Source: an uncultured bacterium
GTDB lineage: Bacteria > Cyanobacteriota > Vampirovibrionia > Gastranaerophilales > Gastranaerophilaceae
Length of the DNA: 16,158 nucleotides
Direction of reading: 5' to 3'
Assembly (NCBI GenBank): GCA_900556295.1
Contig: USOK01000007.1
Location: 1-16,158, forward strand
Part shown: positions 1 to 6,790 of the stretch, piece after piece
Layout of the letters: the number at the start of each line of letters is the position of its first letter
How positions within the stretch are numbered: the stretch's first letter is position 1
The notes under the pieces: generated by a model
Told to the model about the DNA's origin: nothing
The model's database searches: none
Seen by the model: only the letters and a program-made list of their open reading frames with translations
Made by a program: the position numbers and the translations under genes

Positions 1-545
1 TATTTATGTGGAATTAATTCTTCTGCATCTTTTTCAAAAGCTTTTTCTGCATCTTTCTTTAGTTGTTCTCTTGTTTTAACATCAAGATTAATTGTGTCAA
101 CAGCATCTGAGAAAACATAGTTCCTATGTGCTTCGTTTTCATATTCTAAACCTATTCTATTGCTTGCTTTGAAAGAAGTTTCTTTTTGTTTGTTTCCCTC
201 TTTTACTTTTGAAAACAAGTCTTTTATATCTTGTCCAAATTTCTTCCAAGAGAAGTTTTTTATGTATTGACCAATTTCTTTGCGGTAAATGGCGCCGGTA
301 ACTACGGCTGCTGTTGCAAGACCTACACCAATTACTTTTGCGGTTTTGTGATCTTTTTTGAATTCAAAATCTTGACCGGCTTCAATTTTGTCGGCATTTT
401 TGATTAATTGCTTTTTAAATTGATCTTGTGATAAAGTTTTAACTTTTCCACGAGTATTAGTTACTTGGACTTTGCCATTAGTTGTCATTTCAACTGTGTT
501 TCCGCCTATTGAAAGAGCTGGACCGATTGTCATATTATTTGCCAT
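1..545 (-). CDS. Unknown small protein with one membrane segment (3' end beyond window)
   Basis: I do not recognise a function. The reading frame is open from ATG at 545 down to base 1, giving 181 residues, and the C-terminus lies outside the window. A GAAAGG ribosome binding site sits 8 bases before the start. Residues 1-66 are polar and begin MANNMTIGPALSIGG; residues about 20-40 are rich in T, N, G and K and look like short beta strands. Residues about 69-87 form one hydrophobic helix, probably a membrane anchor. After that the chain is Lys/Glu-rich and probably helical. There is no N-terminal signal peptide, so topology is uncertain. The gene is divergent from the symporter gene, and the 546-718 gap carries the signals of both. 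I have an impression that similar proteins occur in Gastranaerophilales genomes, from memory only. Confidence 0.8.
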   Translation of the reverse strand, partial: MANNMTIGPALSIGGNTVEMTTNGKVQVTNTRGKVKTLSQDQFKKQLIKNADKIEAGQDFEFKKDHKTAKVIGVGLATAAVVTGAIYRKEIGQYIKNFSWKKFGQDIKDLFSKVKEGNKQKETSFKASNRIGLEYENEAHRNYVFSDAVDTINLDVKTREQLKKDAEKAFEKDAEELIPHK

Positions 546-668
546 AGTTTGAACCTTTCAAATTTTCACACTGCTTGGTTTAATGAAAACACGTAAAATA
601 AAAAAATGCTAGTTTTTTACTAAATGTTAACAATAATTTACATGTATTTTAACGAAACGTAACAGGTT

Positions 669-698
669 TTTTCAATATAGACATGTTTATAATATAAT
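669..698 (+). promoter_or_regulatory. Putative sigma-70-type promoter of the symporter-ileS operon
   Basis: Two overlapping perfect TATAAT boxes lie at 688-693 and 693-698. The best -35 candidate is TTTTCA at 669-674, 18 bases before the second box. Transcription would start near 700-705, leaving a leader of only about 15-19 bases with the ribosome binding site in it. The -35 match is weak. The rest of the 546-718 gap is AT-rich and shows no gene. Confidence 0.45.
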
Positions 699-718
699 AT
701 TGCTTGAGGTATTATACA

Positions 719-2023
719 TTGAAACATTCGAAATTAACAGCCCTAATATTTATAGCACTTGTTTTAGGTGTTGTCGTAGGACATTTTGCTCCTGATTTTG
801 CAGTAAAAATGAAGCCGTTTGCGGTAATCTTTTTAAGAATGGTCAAAATGATTATTGCTCCGTTGTTATTCGCAACTTTGGTTGTCGGGATTGCAGGTCA
901 CGGCGATGCTAAAAGTCTTGGTAAAATTGGACTTAAAACAATTGTTTATTTTGAAATAGTAACTACTTTGGCATTAATAATTGGGCTTACTGCCGCTAAT
1001 ATTTTCAAACCTGGGATTGGTTTTGTAACAAGTAATTCTATTCACGCAATTCACATGCAAGAAGCCGGACTTATGGCTGCCACCCAAGCGCACACGTCGA
1101 TTAGTGAAATGGTTACGAGTATTTTTCCGACGAGTATAATTGATGCGATGGCGCAAGGAAATCTATTGCAAATTGTAGTATTTTCGATATTTTTTGCGTT
1201 GGCAATGGTTGCGGTTGGAAAGAGTGCAAAACCTGTTATTGATATACTAAATTCCGTTTCGCAAATTATGTTTAAGTTTACGGAATATGTTATGTATTTT
1301 GCGCCACTTGGTATTTTTGGGGCAATCGCTTCTACTATCGGCGCAAATGGCTTAGCTGTTTTGAAGAATTATTTCAAGGTTATTGGTGCGATGTATGTAG
1401 CACTTGCAGTATTCGTGTTAATGGTTTTGTTTATTGCTTGTAAAATAGTTAAAATATCTTTAAGAGATTTATTAAGAGCGGTGCAAGAACCGGCTTTGTT
1501 AGCGTTTACAACCGCAAGTTCGGAAGCTGCTTTCCCAAAAGCTATGGAAATTATGGAGCGCTTCGGTGTTCCGAAAAATATTGTTGGCTTTGTAATGCCG
1601 ACCGGGTATACATTTAATCTTGATGGAAGTACGATTTATCTTGCAATGGGTGTTTTATTTTCTTCGCAAATTGTTGGAATTAACTTAGATATAAATCAAC
1701 AAATCATAATCATGATAGCTTTAATGCTTACAAGTAAGGGAATTGCAGGAGCTCCAAGGGTTGCTTTGATTGTTCTTGCAGGAACTTTGGCAAGTTTCAA
1801 TATCCCAATTTTAGGTGTTGCAATTCTTTTGGGTATTGACCAAATTCTAGATATGGGTAGAACAACGATTAATCTTGTTGGTAATTGTGTTGCAACAGTT
1901 GTTATTGCAAGATGGGAAAAAGCTTTTGATTACGATAAAATGAAAGAATTTGTAAGACAATCTAAAGAGGAAAGTCTTGGGCACGATATACAACAAACAA
2001 TAGAACAAATAAAAGAAGGATAG
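719..2023 (+). CDS. Dicarboxylate/amino acid:cation symporter (DAACS family, GltP/DctA-like)
   Basis: An inner-membrane secondary transporter that takes up C4-dicarboxylates or acidic amino acids with protons or sodium. The chain is hydrophobic throughout. It carries the re-entrant serine-rich motif ASSEAAFP (about residues 265-272), the TM7 motif PTGYTFNLDGS, and the TM8 motif DMGRTTINLVGN. By alignment from memory to GltPh, D378, R381 and N385 correspond to substrate-binding D394, R397 and N401, while N389 replaces D405. DctA transporters have N there, whereas Asp at 378 is amino-acid-transporter-like, so the substrate cannot be decided. I chose TTG at 719 (434 residues) because GAGG at 706-709 lies 9 bases upstream. 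The frame also has a TTG at 704, but that has no ribosome binding site and falls at the predicted transcription start. ileS starts 7 bases after the stop, so the two are probably co-transcribed. Confidence 0.88.
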   Translation: MKHSKLTALIFIALVLGVVVGHFAPDFAVKMKPFAVIFLRMVKMIIAPLLFATLVVGIAGHGDAKSLGKIGLKTIVYFEIVTTLALIIGLTAANIFKPGIGFVTSNSIHAIHMQEAGLMAATQAHTSISEMVTSIFPTSIIDAMAQGNLLQIVVFSIFFALAMVAVGKSAKPVIDILNSVSQIMFKFTEYVMYFAPLGIFGAIASTIGANGLAVLKNYFKVIGAMYVALAVFVLMVLFIACKIVKISLRDLLRAVQEPALLAFTTASSEAAFPKAMEIMERFGVPKNIVGFVMPTGYTFNLDGSTIYLAMGVLFSSQIVGINLDINQQIIIMIALMLTSKGIAGAPRVALIVLAGTLASFNIPILGVAILLGIDQILDMGRTTINLVGNCVATVVIARWEKAFDYDKMKEFVRQSKEESLGHDIQQTIEQIKEG

Positions 2024-2030
2024 AAAGAAT

Positions 2031-4856
2031 ATGAGTAACGAAACAGGTACAAAAAAAGAGTACAAAGAAACTTTAAATTTGCCTCAAACAACTTTAGCAA
2101 TGAGAGCAAATGCAACTGTTAGAGAACTTGAAATTCAAAAATTCTGGGCAGAACATGATATTTATAACAAAATTATTAACAACCGTGACAAAGCAAACAA
2201 GTTTATTTTGCATGATGGTCCTCCATATTTGAGTTCTGAAAAAATTCACGTTGGTACAGCTCTTAACAAAATCCTTAAAGATATTTTGTTGAAATACAAA
2301 GCTCAAGCAGGTTATTACACTCCTTATGTTCCGGGGTATGACGGGCATGGTTTGCCGATTGAAAACAAAGTAGTAAAAAATATTAAAGGTGGCAGAAGCG
2401 CTGTAACTCCTTATGAATTGCGTCAAAAATGTCGTGAATATGCTCTAAACAGCTTGAAAGGCCAAGAAAGTGAGTTCAAACGCCTTGGTGTTTTAGGCGA
2501 CTGGGGAAATCCTTATTTGACTATTAAGCCTGAATTTGAAGCAGAACAGGTTCGAGTTTTCGGTGATATGTATAAAAAAGGTTATATAGAAAAAGGGTTG
2601 AAACCTGTTTATTGGTGTGCATCTTGCGAAACAGCACTTGCAGAAGCTGAAGTTGAATATGCTGATGTAACATCAACTTCAATTTACGTAAGATTTAAGT
2701 TTGATGAAGAAAGTACTGCAAAACTTAAAAAACTTAGCTACTTAGCTGCTTCGCCTCTTAGCAGCGTTTATGCCATTATTTGGACAACAACACCTTGGAC
2801 AATTCCTTCAAATATGGCGATCAGTATGCACCCTAAATTTGAATATACTTTCTTTGAACACGAAGGTGATATTTACGTAGTTGCACAAGGTTTGTTGGCA
2901 AGCTTTTTGGCTGATGTTGAGTGGGACGAAAAAGATATTAAAGTCTTGGGCTCTTGCGTTGGACAGGATTTGGAACTTTTGAAAACTCAACACCCGCTTG
3001 TAGATAGAAAATCCCCTATTATTTTGGGAGAACACGTTACTCTTGATGCAGGTACCGGTTCAGTTCATACAGCCCCAGGACACGGTCTTGAAGACTATGA
3101 AGTCGGTTGCAAGTATGGTATTGAAGTGTTTTCTCCTTTGGATAGCCGCGGTGTTTGGACTGATGCGGTTAAGGATAAGGATTTAGAAGGACTTCCTTAT
3201 TACAAAGGAAATTCTGTTGTAATTGAAAAATTGAAGGCTTGCGGAGCTTTGTTGAAGGCGCAAGATATTAACCACAGTTACCCGCACTGCTGGAGATGTA
3301 AACACCCTGTAATTTACAGAGCTACACCGCAATGGTTTGTAAAAGTTGACAAATTCAGAGATCAAGCTTTGGAAGCTATCAAGGGCGTAAAATGGATTCC
3401 AGCCGGTGGCGAAGCTCGAATTTCTAACATGGTTGCAGGTCGTACAGACTGGTGTATTTCTCGTCAAAGAGCTTGGGGCGTGCCAATTCCTGTATTCTAT
3501 TGCGAGGAATGCGGAGAGGTTGTAGTTACAGATGAAACGGTTGAAAATGTAGCTAAAATATTTGAAAAAGAAAGTTCTGATGCGTGGGTAAAATATTCTG
3601 CTAATGAATTGTTGCCGGAAGGCTTTAAATGTCCTAAATGCGGCAAAACTCACTGCTTCAAAAAAGAAAACGACATTATGGACGTTTGGTTTGACTCAGG
3701 TGTAACTTGGCGTGCAGTAGTTGAAAAACGTTCAGAAGTATTAGGCCACACGCCTGTTGAGATGTATTTGGAAGGTTCTGACCAACACAGAGGCTGGTTC
3801 CAATCTTCACTTTTGACAAGTGTTGCAGTTCAAGGTAAAGCGCCTTATAAATCAGTTTTGACTCACGGTTTTGTATTTGGCGAAGACGGTAGAAAAATGT
3901 CAAAATCTTTGGGCAACTATATTAGACCTGATGAAATTATCAAAACTTATGGTGCTGATATTTTGAGATTGTGGGCAGCATCTGTTGATTACAGAAACGA
4001 TACCAAAATCGGTAACAATATTGTAAAACAACTTGCAGAGATCTTTAAGAAAACAAGAAACACATCAAGATTTTTGCTTGGAAACTTGTTTGACTTTGAT
4101 CCGAAAGTTGATTACGTTCAGTATGATGACTTGAAAGCTATCGACAAATTCGCTTTGCACAAGCTAAATCAACTTATCGTAAGTGTTACAGAGGCGTTTG
4201 ATAATTACGAGTTCTATAAGTATTTTCAACAGCTTCAAAACTTTGCAGCGGTTGACTTGAGCTCATTCTATCTTGATATCGTAAAAGACAGATTATACAC
4301 AGCAGGCAAAAAATCGCTTTCACGTCGTGCTTGTCAAACTGTTTTGTATGAAACATTGCAAACATTAGTGAGAATGCTTGTACCTGTAATGCCTCACCAA
4401 GCAGAAGATATTTGGGCTAGTGTTCCGGAATGTCAAAAAGGCGGATTGGAAAGCATTTTGCTTTCTGATTGGGTTAAGGCAAAATCTCAGTGGAGCAATG
4501 AACAGTTGGAAAAAGATTTCACACAAATCTTGAAAGCTCGTGAAGTTGTAACTCGTGCAATTGAACCGTTGAGAGCTGAAAAACAAGTTGGTAGCTCTTT
4601 GGAAGTTGCTGTGTTTGTAAAATCCGATAATGCAGAAATTTTGAAGGCTAATGAAGACGAGTTATGCAATATATTTATTACATCTCAGGCGCACGTAACT
4701 GATGAAAAACCTGAAAATGTTTTAAATGAACATTCTGAAGAAGGGTATACGGTTTGGGTTACAAAGGCAGAGGGTGAAAAATGTGCTCGTTGCTGGAAGT
4801 ACAGAAAATTAAATGCCGATGGAATTTGCGAAGAATGTGCAGATGCAATTGAGTAG
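2031..4856 (+). CDS. ileS: Isoleucyl-tRNA synthetase (IleRS)
   Basis: Cytoplasmic class Ia synthetase that charges tRNA-Ile with isoleucine and edits valine. At 941 residues it has the normal bacterial length. Visible in order: the first signature motif region PPYLSSEKIHVGTALNK (HVGT at 73-76); PGYDGHGLPIE; CP1 editing-domain motifs TTTPWTIPSN and GTGSVHTAPGHGLEDY; the core motif DWCISRQRAWGVPIP; an inserted Cys-rich ribbon (CEEC...CPKC); the KMSKS loop at 622-626; and a C-terminal zinc knuckle C918-C921-C933-C936. The odd point is the first signature: most IleRS have HIGH after PPYANG, while here the last His is Thr and ANG is replaced by a sequence one residue longer. All other motifs are intact, so the enzyme is probably functional. 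Translation is likely coupled to the upstream symporter: GAAGGA overlaps that gene's stop codon. Confidence 0.97.
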   Translation: MSNETGTKKEYKETLNLPQTTLAMRANATVRELEIQKFWAEHDIYNKIINNRDKANKFILHDGPPYLSSEKIHVGTALNKILKDILLKYKAQAGYYTPYVPGYDGHGLPIENKVVKNIKGGRSAVTPYELRQKCREYALNSLKGQESEFKRLGVLGDWGNPYLTIKPEFEAEQVRVFGDMYKKGYIEKGLKPVYWCASCETALAEAEVEYADVTSTSIYVRFKFDEESTAKLKKLSYLAASPLSSVYAIIWTTTPWTIPSNMAISMHPKFEYTFFEHEGDIYVVAQGLLASFLADVEWDEKDIKVLGSCVGQDLELLKTQHPLVDRKSPIILGEHVTLDAGTGSVHTAPGHGLEDYEVGCKYGIEVFSPLDSRGVWTDAVKDKDLEGLPYYKGNSVVIEKLKACGALLKAQDINHSYPHCWRCKHPVIYRATPQWFVKVDKFRDQALEAIKGVKWIPAGGEARISNMVAGRTDWCISRQRAWGVPIPVFYCEECGEVVVTDETVENVAKIFEKESSDAWVKYSANELLPEGFKCPKCGKTHCFKKENDIMDVWFDSGVTWRAVVEKRSEVLGHTPVEMYLEGSDQHRGWFQSSLLTSVAVQGKAPYKSVLTHGFVFGEDGRKMSKSLGNYIRPDEIIKTYGADILRLWAASVDYRNDTKIGNNIVKQLAEIFKKTRNTSRFLLGNLFDFDPKVDYVQYDDLKAIDKFALHKLNQLIVSVTEAFDNYEFYKYFQQLQNFAAVDLSSFYLDIVKDRLYTAGKKSLSRRACQTVLYETLQTLVRMLVPVMPHQAEDIWASVPECQKGGLESILLSDWVKAKSQWSNEQLEKDFTQILKAREVVTRAIEPLRAEKQVGSSLEVAVFVKSDNAEILKANEDELCNIFITSQAHVTDEKPENVLNEHSEEGYTVWVTKAEGEKCARCWKYRKLNADGICEECADAIE

Positions 4857-4893
4857 CGTAAATTAAATATTTTTGATAGTAGCAATATTTGTC

Positions 4894-4958
4894 ATTCTGA
4901 AAGCTTAGAATATTAGCATGAACGATTAGTGAGTGCTAATATTCTTGCTATTCAGAAT
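4894..4958. repeat. Imperfect 65-base palindrome after ileS
   Basis: The inner arms AGAATATTAGCA (4907-4918) and TGCTAATATTCT (4934-4945) are perfect 12-base inverted repeats around a 15-base loop. After a 5-by-5 internal mismatch, outer arms ATTCTGAA (4894-4901) and TTCAGAAT (4951-4958) also pair. The RNA would fold into a long hairpin but has no T run after it, so it may protect the ileS mRNA 3' end or be a REP/MITE-like repeat rather than a classic terminator. Confidence 0.6.
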
Positions 4959-4979
4959 CTATCATCAATTTATAATAGA

Positions 4980-4998
4980 CTCTGAATCAAGTTCAGAG
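4980..4998. repeat. Short perfect hairpin, part of the dispersed repeat family
   Basis: CTCTGAA (4980-4986) and TTCAGAG (4992-4998) form a perfect 7-base inverted repeat around TCAAG. GTGAC follows, so the unit reads TTCAGAGTGAC, a variant of the motif at 4891 and 5178. Confidence 0.5.
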
Positions 4999-5162
4999 TG
5001 ACAGTTTCGTTTAAGATGTAAACTAAAAATAATTAACATAAAATTAAAACAGATTACGGAGTTAAATTGCCACGATGGTGGAATAAACAATAACTTGTTA
5101 GCGAAACAGGTAACAGAAACAGTCATTGTTTGAGCGGTAAAGTATAATACAATAAGCTGGAT

Positions 5163-5187
5163 TCTTTTGCTGACGCTCAGAATGACG
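5163..5187. repeat. Inverted copy of the GTCATTCTGA repeat
   Basis: The complementary strand reads GTCATTCTGAGCGTCAGC and then AAAAGAAT. Its first ten bases equal those at 4891-4900 in inverse orientation, so about 297 bases are bounded by inverted copies of GTCATTCTGA. I could not identify a target-site duplication that would prove a mobile element. Confidence 0.45.
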
Positions 5188-5233
5188 ACTAAAGCAGTTA
5201 GTCGGGGTATCTTCCGATGTCATGAATTTTTTA

Positions 5234-5263
5234 TTGTAAACAATTCTTTACAAACACTCGTGT
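5234..5263. promoter_or_regulatory. Two adjacent palindromes, possible operator sites
   Basis: TTGTAAA (5234-5240) and TTTACAA (5247-5253) form a 7-base inverted repeat with a 6-base spacer. Immediately after it ACAC-TC-GTGT (5254-5263) is a second dyad. They lie just upstream of the sigma-28-like promoter at 5269-5296 and have no counterpart before the paralogue at 10764. A repressor or activator site is a guess from position and symmetry. Confidence 0.3.
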
Positions 5264-5268
5264 GTATT

Positions 5269-5296
5269 TAAAGTTTTTGCACAATTGTGCCGTAAA
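5269..5296 (+). promoter_or_regulatory. Sigma-28 (FliA)-like promoter of the first paralogue
   Basis: TAAAGTTT at 5269-5276 is followed after 12 bases by GCCGTAAA at 5289-5296. The E. coli FliA consensus is TAAAGTTT, 11 bases, GCCGATAA. The distance from the -35 element to the TAA of the -10 element is 16 bases in both, so only one A is missing from the -10 box. Initiation would fall near 5302, leaving a leader of about 28 bases with GGAAAGGA before ATG 5330. The same arrangement precedes the paralogue at 10764. The spacer carries the perfect palindrome GCACAATTGTGC (5279-5290), absent from the other copy. Confidence 0.6.
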
Positions 5297-5329
5297 CATA
5301 CATGTACAATTTGGAAAGGAAAATCTATT

Positions 5330-6667
5330 ATGGGAATGGCAGCATCACAAGCTAGACTATTGAGCATAACAGCAAGATTGACCAATAATGAAAATTCTGG
5401 TCAAAGTATTTCCTATTCAAAACAACGTTTAGCTGATCAAACACAACAAATTACAAATGAATATAATGAGGCTCTTAATACCACAAAATTGACAGTATTA
5501 ACCGGTTTTAATGGTTCTGATGCAACATATACAGATATTTCGTACGAAACAATGACAGGCAAACAAATGGCTGCGAATACTAAACAATATGTTGTTACAG
5601 ATACTAAAGGCAGAATTTTAGTTACAGAAGATATCGCAAATGCTTACAAGCAGTCTGCAGGTAATTATAACCAATTCTTGGCAAAATTGGGTTATTCTCA
5701 ATCAGATATGCAGGTTCAAAATGTTGCGCAAACTAATAAATCAGATAAAGCTGATGCGGTACAAAAAATCCATGATGCTTGGGATAAATATTTTGCATCG
5801 GTTGGTATTGAATGCGACGATGATGACCATAAAGGATTTCTGGAAGAATATAAATGGACTAACGTATTTGATACAAACGATAAAGGAGAATTCTTAGATC
5901 AAAAAGGCAATGTTATATCAAGTGACGAAGTTGCTTCTAAAGGTTATTCTTCTGTTGGTAGTGGTTATGTAAGCCGTGCCGTAATAGGTAAAGATGGTAC
6001 AGCTACCGGAGAATATCAAGCAATCAACTATGAAGGAACATCTGATGAATCTAAGCAGTTGTATGATTATGCAATGGCTATTACAGAAGCATTTATGAGA
6101 ACAGATGAAAGTATAGCTACTGATCAAAAAAGTAAAAACCAAGCATATGTTATAGGTGATTATAAATCAGCTATTTTCAGTGATAACAAAGCTGAATTGA
6201 ATTACTACAAAAATATCTATGATAAAATGCAGTCAAGCGGATATTTTACTTATACAAACATTCCTGCAAAAGCAAATGCAGATTCGGAACATTATAAATA
6301 CGCATCTGTTGGAACTGGTACTGCCGGCAATGTTCAAAAATCTCCATTGAAAGATAATACAGTTTTTGAAGCTGCCTTGAGAGATGGTTCTTTGAGATTG
6401 GAATACTATTCAACAACTTCTAAGGAGTTCAAAACAACTACGATTTCAGAGGACAACTGTATTCAAGAAGTTGCAGATGAAAGAGCTATTGCGAGAGCAG
6501 AATCAAAATACAATCAAGATATGCAAGACTTGGAAAATCAAGATAAAAAACTTGATCTTGAGTTGAAAAAACTTGATACAGAACACTCTGCTTTGCAAAC
6601 AGAATATGATTCGGTTAAAAATGTAGTTGACAAAAACGTAGAAAATTCATTCAAAACCTTTGGTTAA
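5330..6667 (+). CDS. Unknown protein with MGxAAxQARLL N-terminus and coiled-coil C-terminus (paralogue A)
   Basis: No known function recognised. I chose ATG 5330 (445 residues) because GGAAAGGA lies 9 bases upstream and the protein then begins MGMAASQARLLSITARLT, like its paralogue at 10764; the frame's upstream extension to 5285 runs into the promoter. Residues 1-50 are Gln/Asn/Ser-rich, helical and conserved in both paralogues (QARLLxIT, NEY, TKL). The middle, about 55-300, is divergent, polar and acidic. The last 110 or so residues are again conserved, ending in a coiled coil (about 384-440) with LDxxxKxLDTE and TEYDxVKN, then SFKTFG. No signal peptide or membrane segment. Conserved helical ends around a variable middle resemble flagellin and other axial proteins, but there is no flagellin sequence motif. 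It is transcribed alone from a sigma-28-like promoter and ends before a bidirectional terminator. Confidence 0.88.
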   Translation: MGMAASQARLLSITARLTNNENSGQSISYSKQRLADQTQQITNEYNEALNTTKLTVLTGFNGSDATYTDISYETMTGKQMAANTKQYVVTDTKGRILVTEDIANAYKQSAGNYNQFLAKLGYSQSDMQVQNVAQTNKSDKADAVQKIHDAWDKYFASVGIECDDDDHKGFLEEYKWTNVFDTNDKGEFLDQKGNVISSDEVASKGYSSVGSGYVSRAVIGKDGTATGEYQAINYEGTSDESKQLYDYAMAITEAFMRTDESIATDQKSKNQAYVIGDYKSAIFSDNKAELNYYKNIYDKMQSSGYFTYTNIPAKANADSEHYKYASVGTGTAGNVQKSPLKDNTVFEAALRDGSLRLEYYSTTSKEFKTTTISEDNCIQEVADERAIARAESKYNQDMQDLENQDKKLDLELKKLDTEHSALQTEYDSVKNVVDKNVENSFKTFG

Positions 6668-6735
6668 TTAATATGAGGAGAAATTTCTTTGCGAATTTAA
6701 ATGAGCTTAGAAATTTCCGAGAGGATTTATATTAC

Positions 6736-6772
6736 AAAAAAGAGGCTCTTTATATAAAGAACCTCTTTTTTT
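6736..6772. terminator. Bidirectional intrinsic terminator between paralogue A and fusA
   Basis: AAAAAAGAGG (6736-6745) pairs with CCTCTTTTTTT (6762-6772), and after a C-A mismatch TCTTT (6747-6751) pairs with AAAGA (6756-6760) around the loop ATAT. The stem ends in a T run on each strand, so it can stop transcription from 5330 on the plus strand and from fusA on the minus strand. The genes on both sides converge here. Confidence 0.88.
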
Positions 6773-6790
6773 ATCTTGTTATATCAACTC

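Larger units (their letters stand above)
4857..5233. other. Gene-free spacer with dispersed short inverted repeats
   Basis: No convincing reading frame, tRNA or rRNA is seen between ileS and the palindromes upstream of the next gene. The stretch contains several pieces of one repeat type built on GTCATTCTGA and its complement TCAGAATGAC (4891-4900 forward, 5178-5187 inverted), with a variant TCAGAGTGAC at 4993-5002. The part at about 5040-5150 is unique sequence in this window and unassigned. No clear T-tailed terminator follows ileS. Confidence 0.6.

Noticed and set aside
431..438. TAAAGTTT inside the minus-strand gene at 1-545
   Set aside because: No GCCG element at the needed spacing, and it lies within a coding region.
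704..718. TTG 704 as start of the symporter
   Set aside because: No ribosome binding site; the GAGG at 706-709 is placed correctly for TTG 719.
3183..3653. 156-codon antisense frame inside ileS
   Set aside because: Shadow of the strongly conserved IleRS coding strand; no ribosome binding site and no recognisable product. The other antisense frames in known genes are rejected for the same reason.
5285..5329. Upstream TTG start at 5285 that would add 15 residues to paralogue A
   Set aside because: It lies inside the sigma-28-like promoter, has no ribosome binding site, and would break the N-terminal match with the paralogue.
6680..6717. Two GAAATTTC palindromes between paralogue A and the terminator
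   Set aside because: They can pair with themselves or each other, but are short and AT-rich; no function can be argued.
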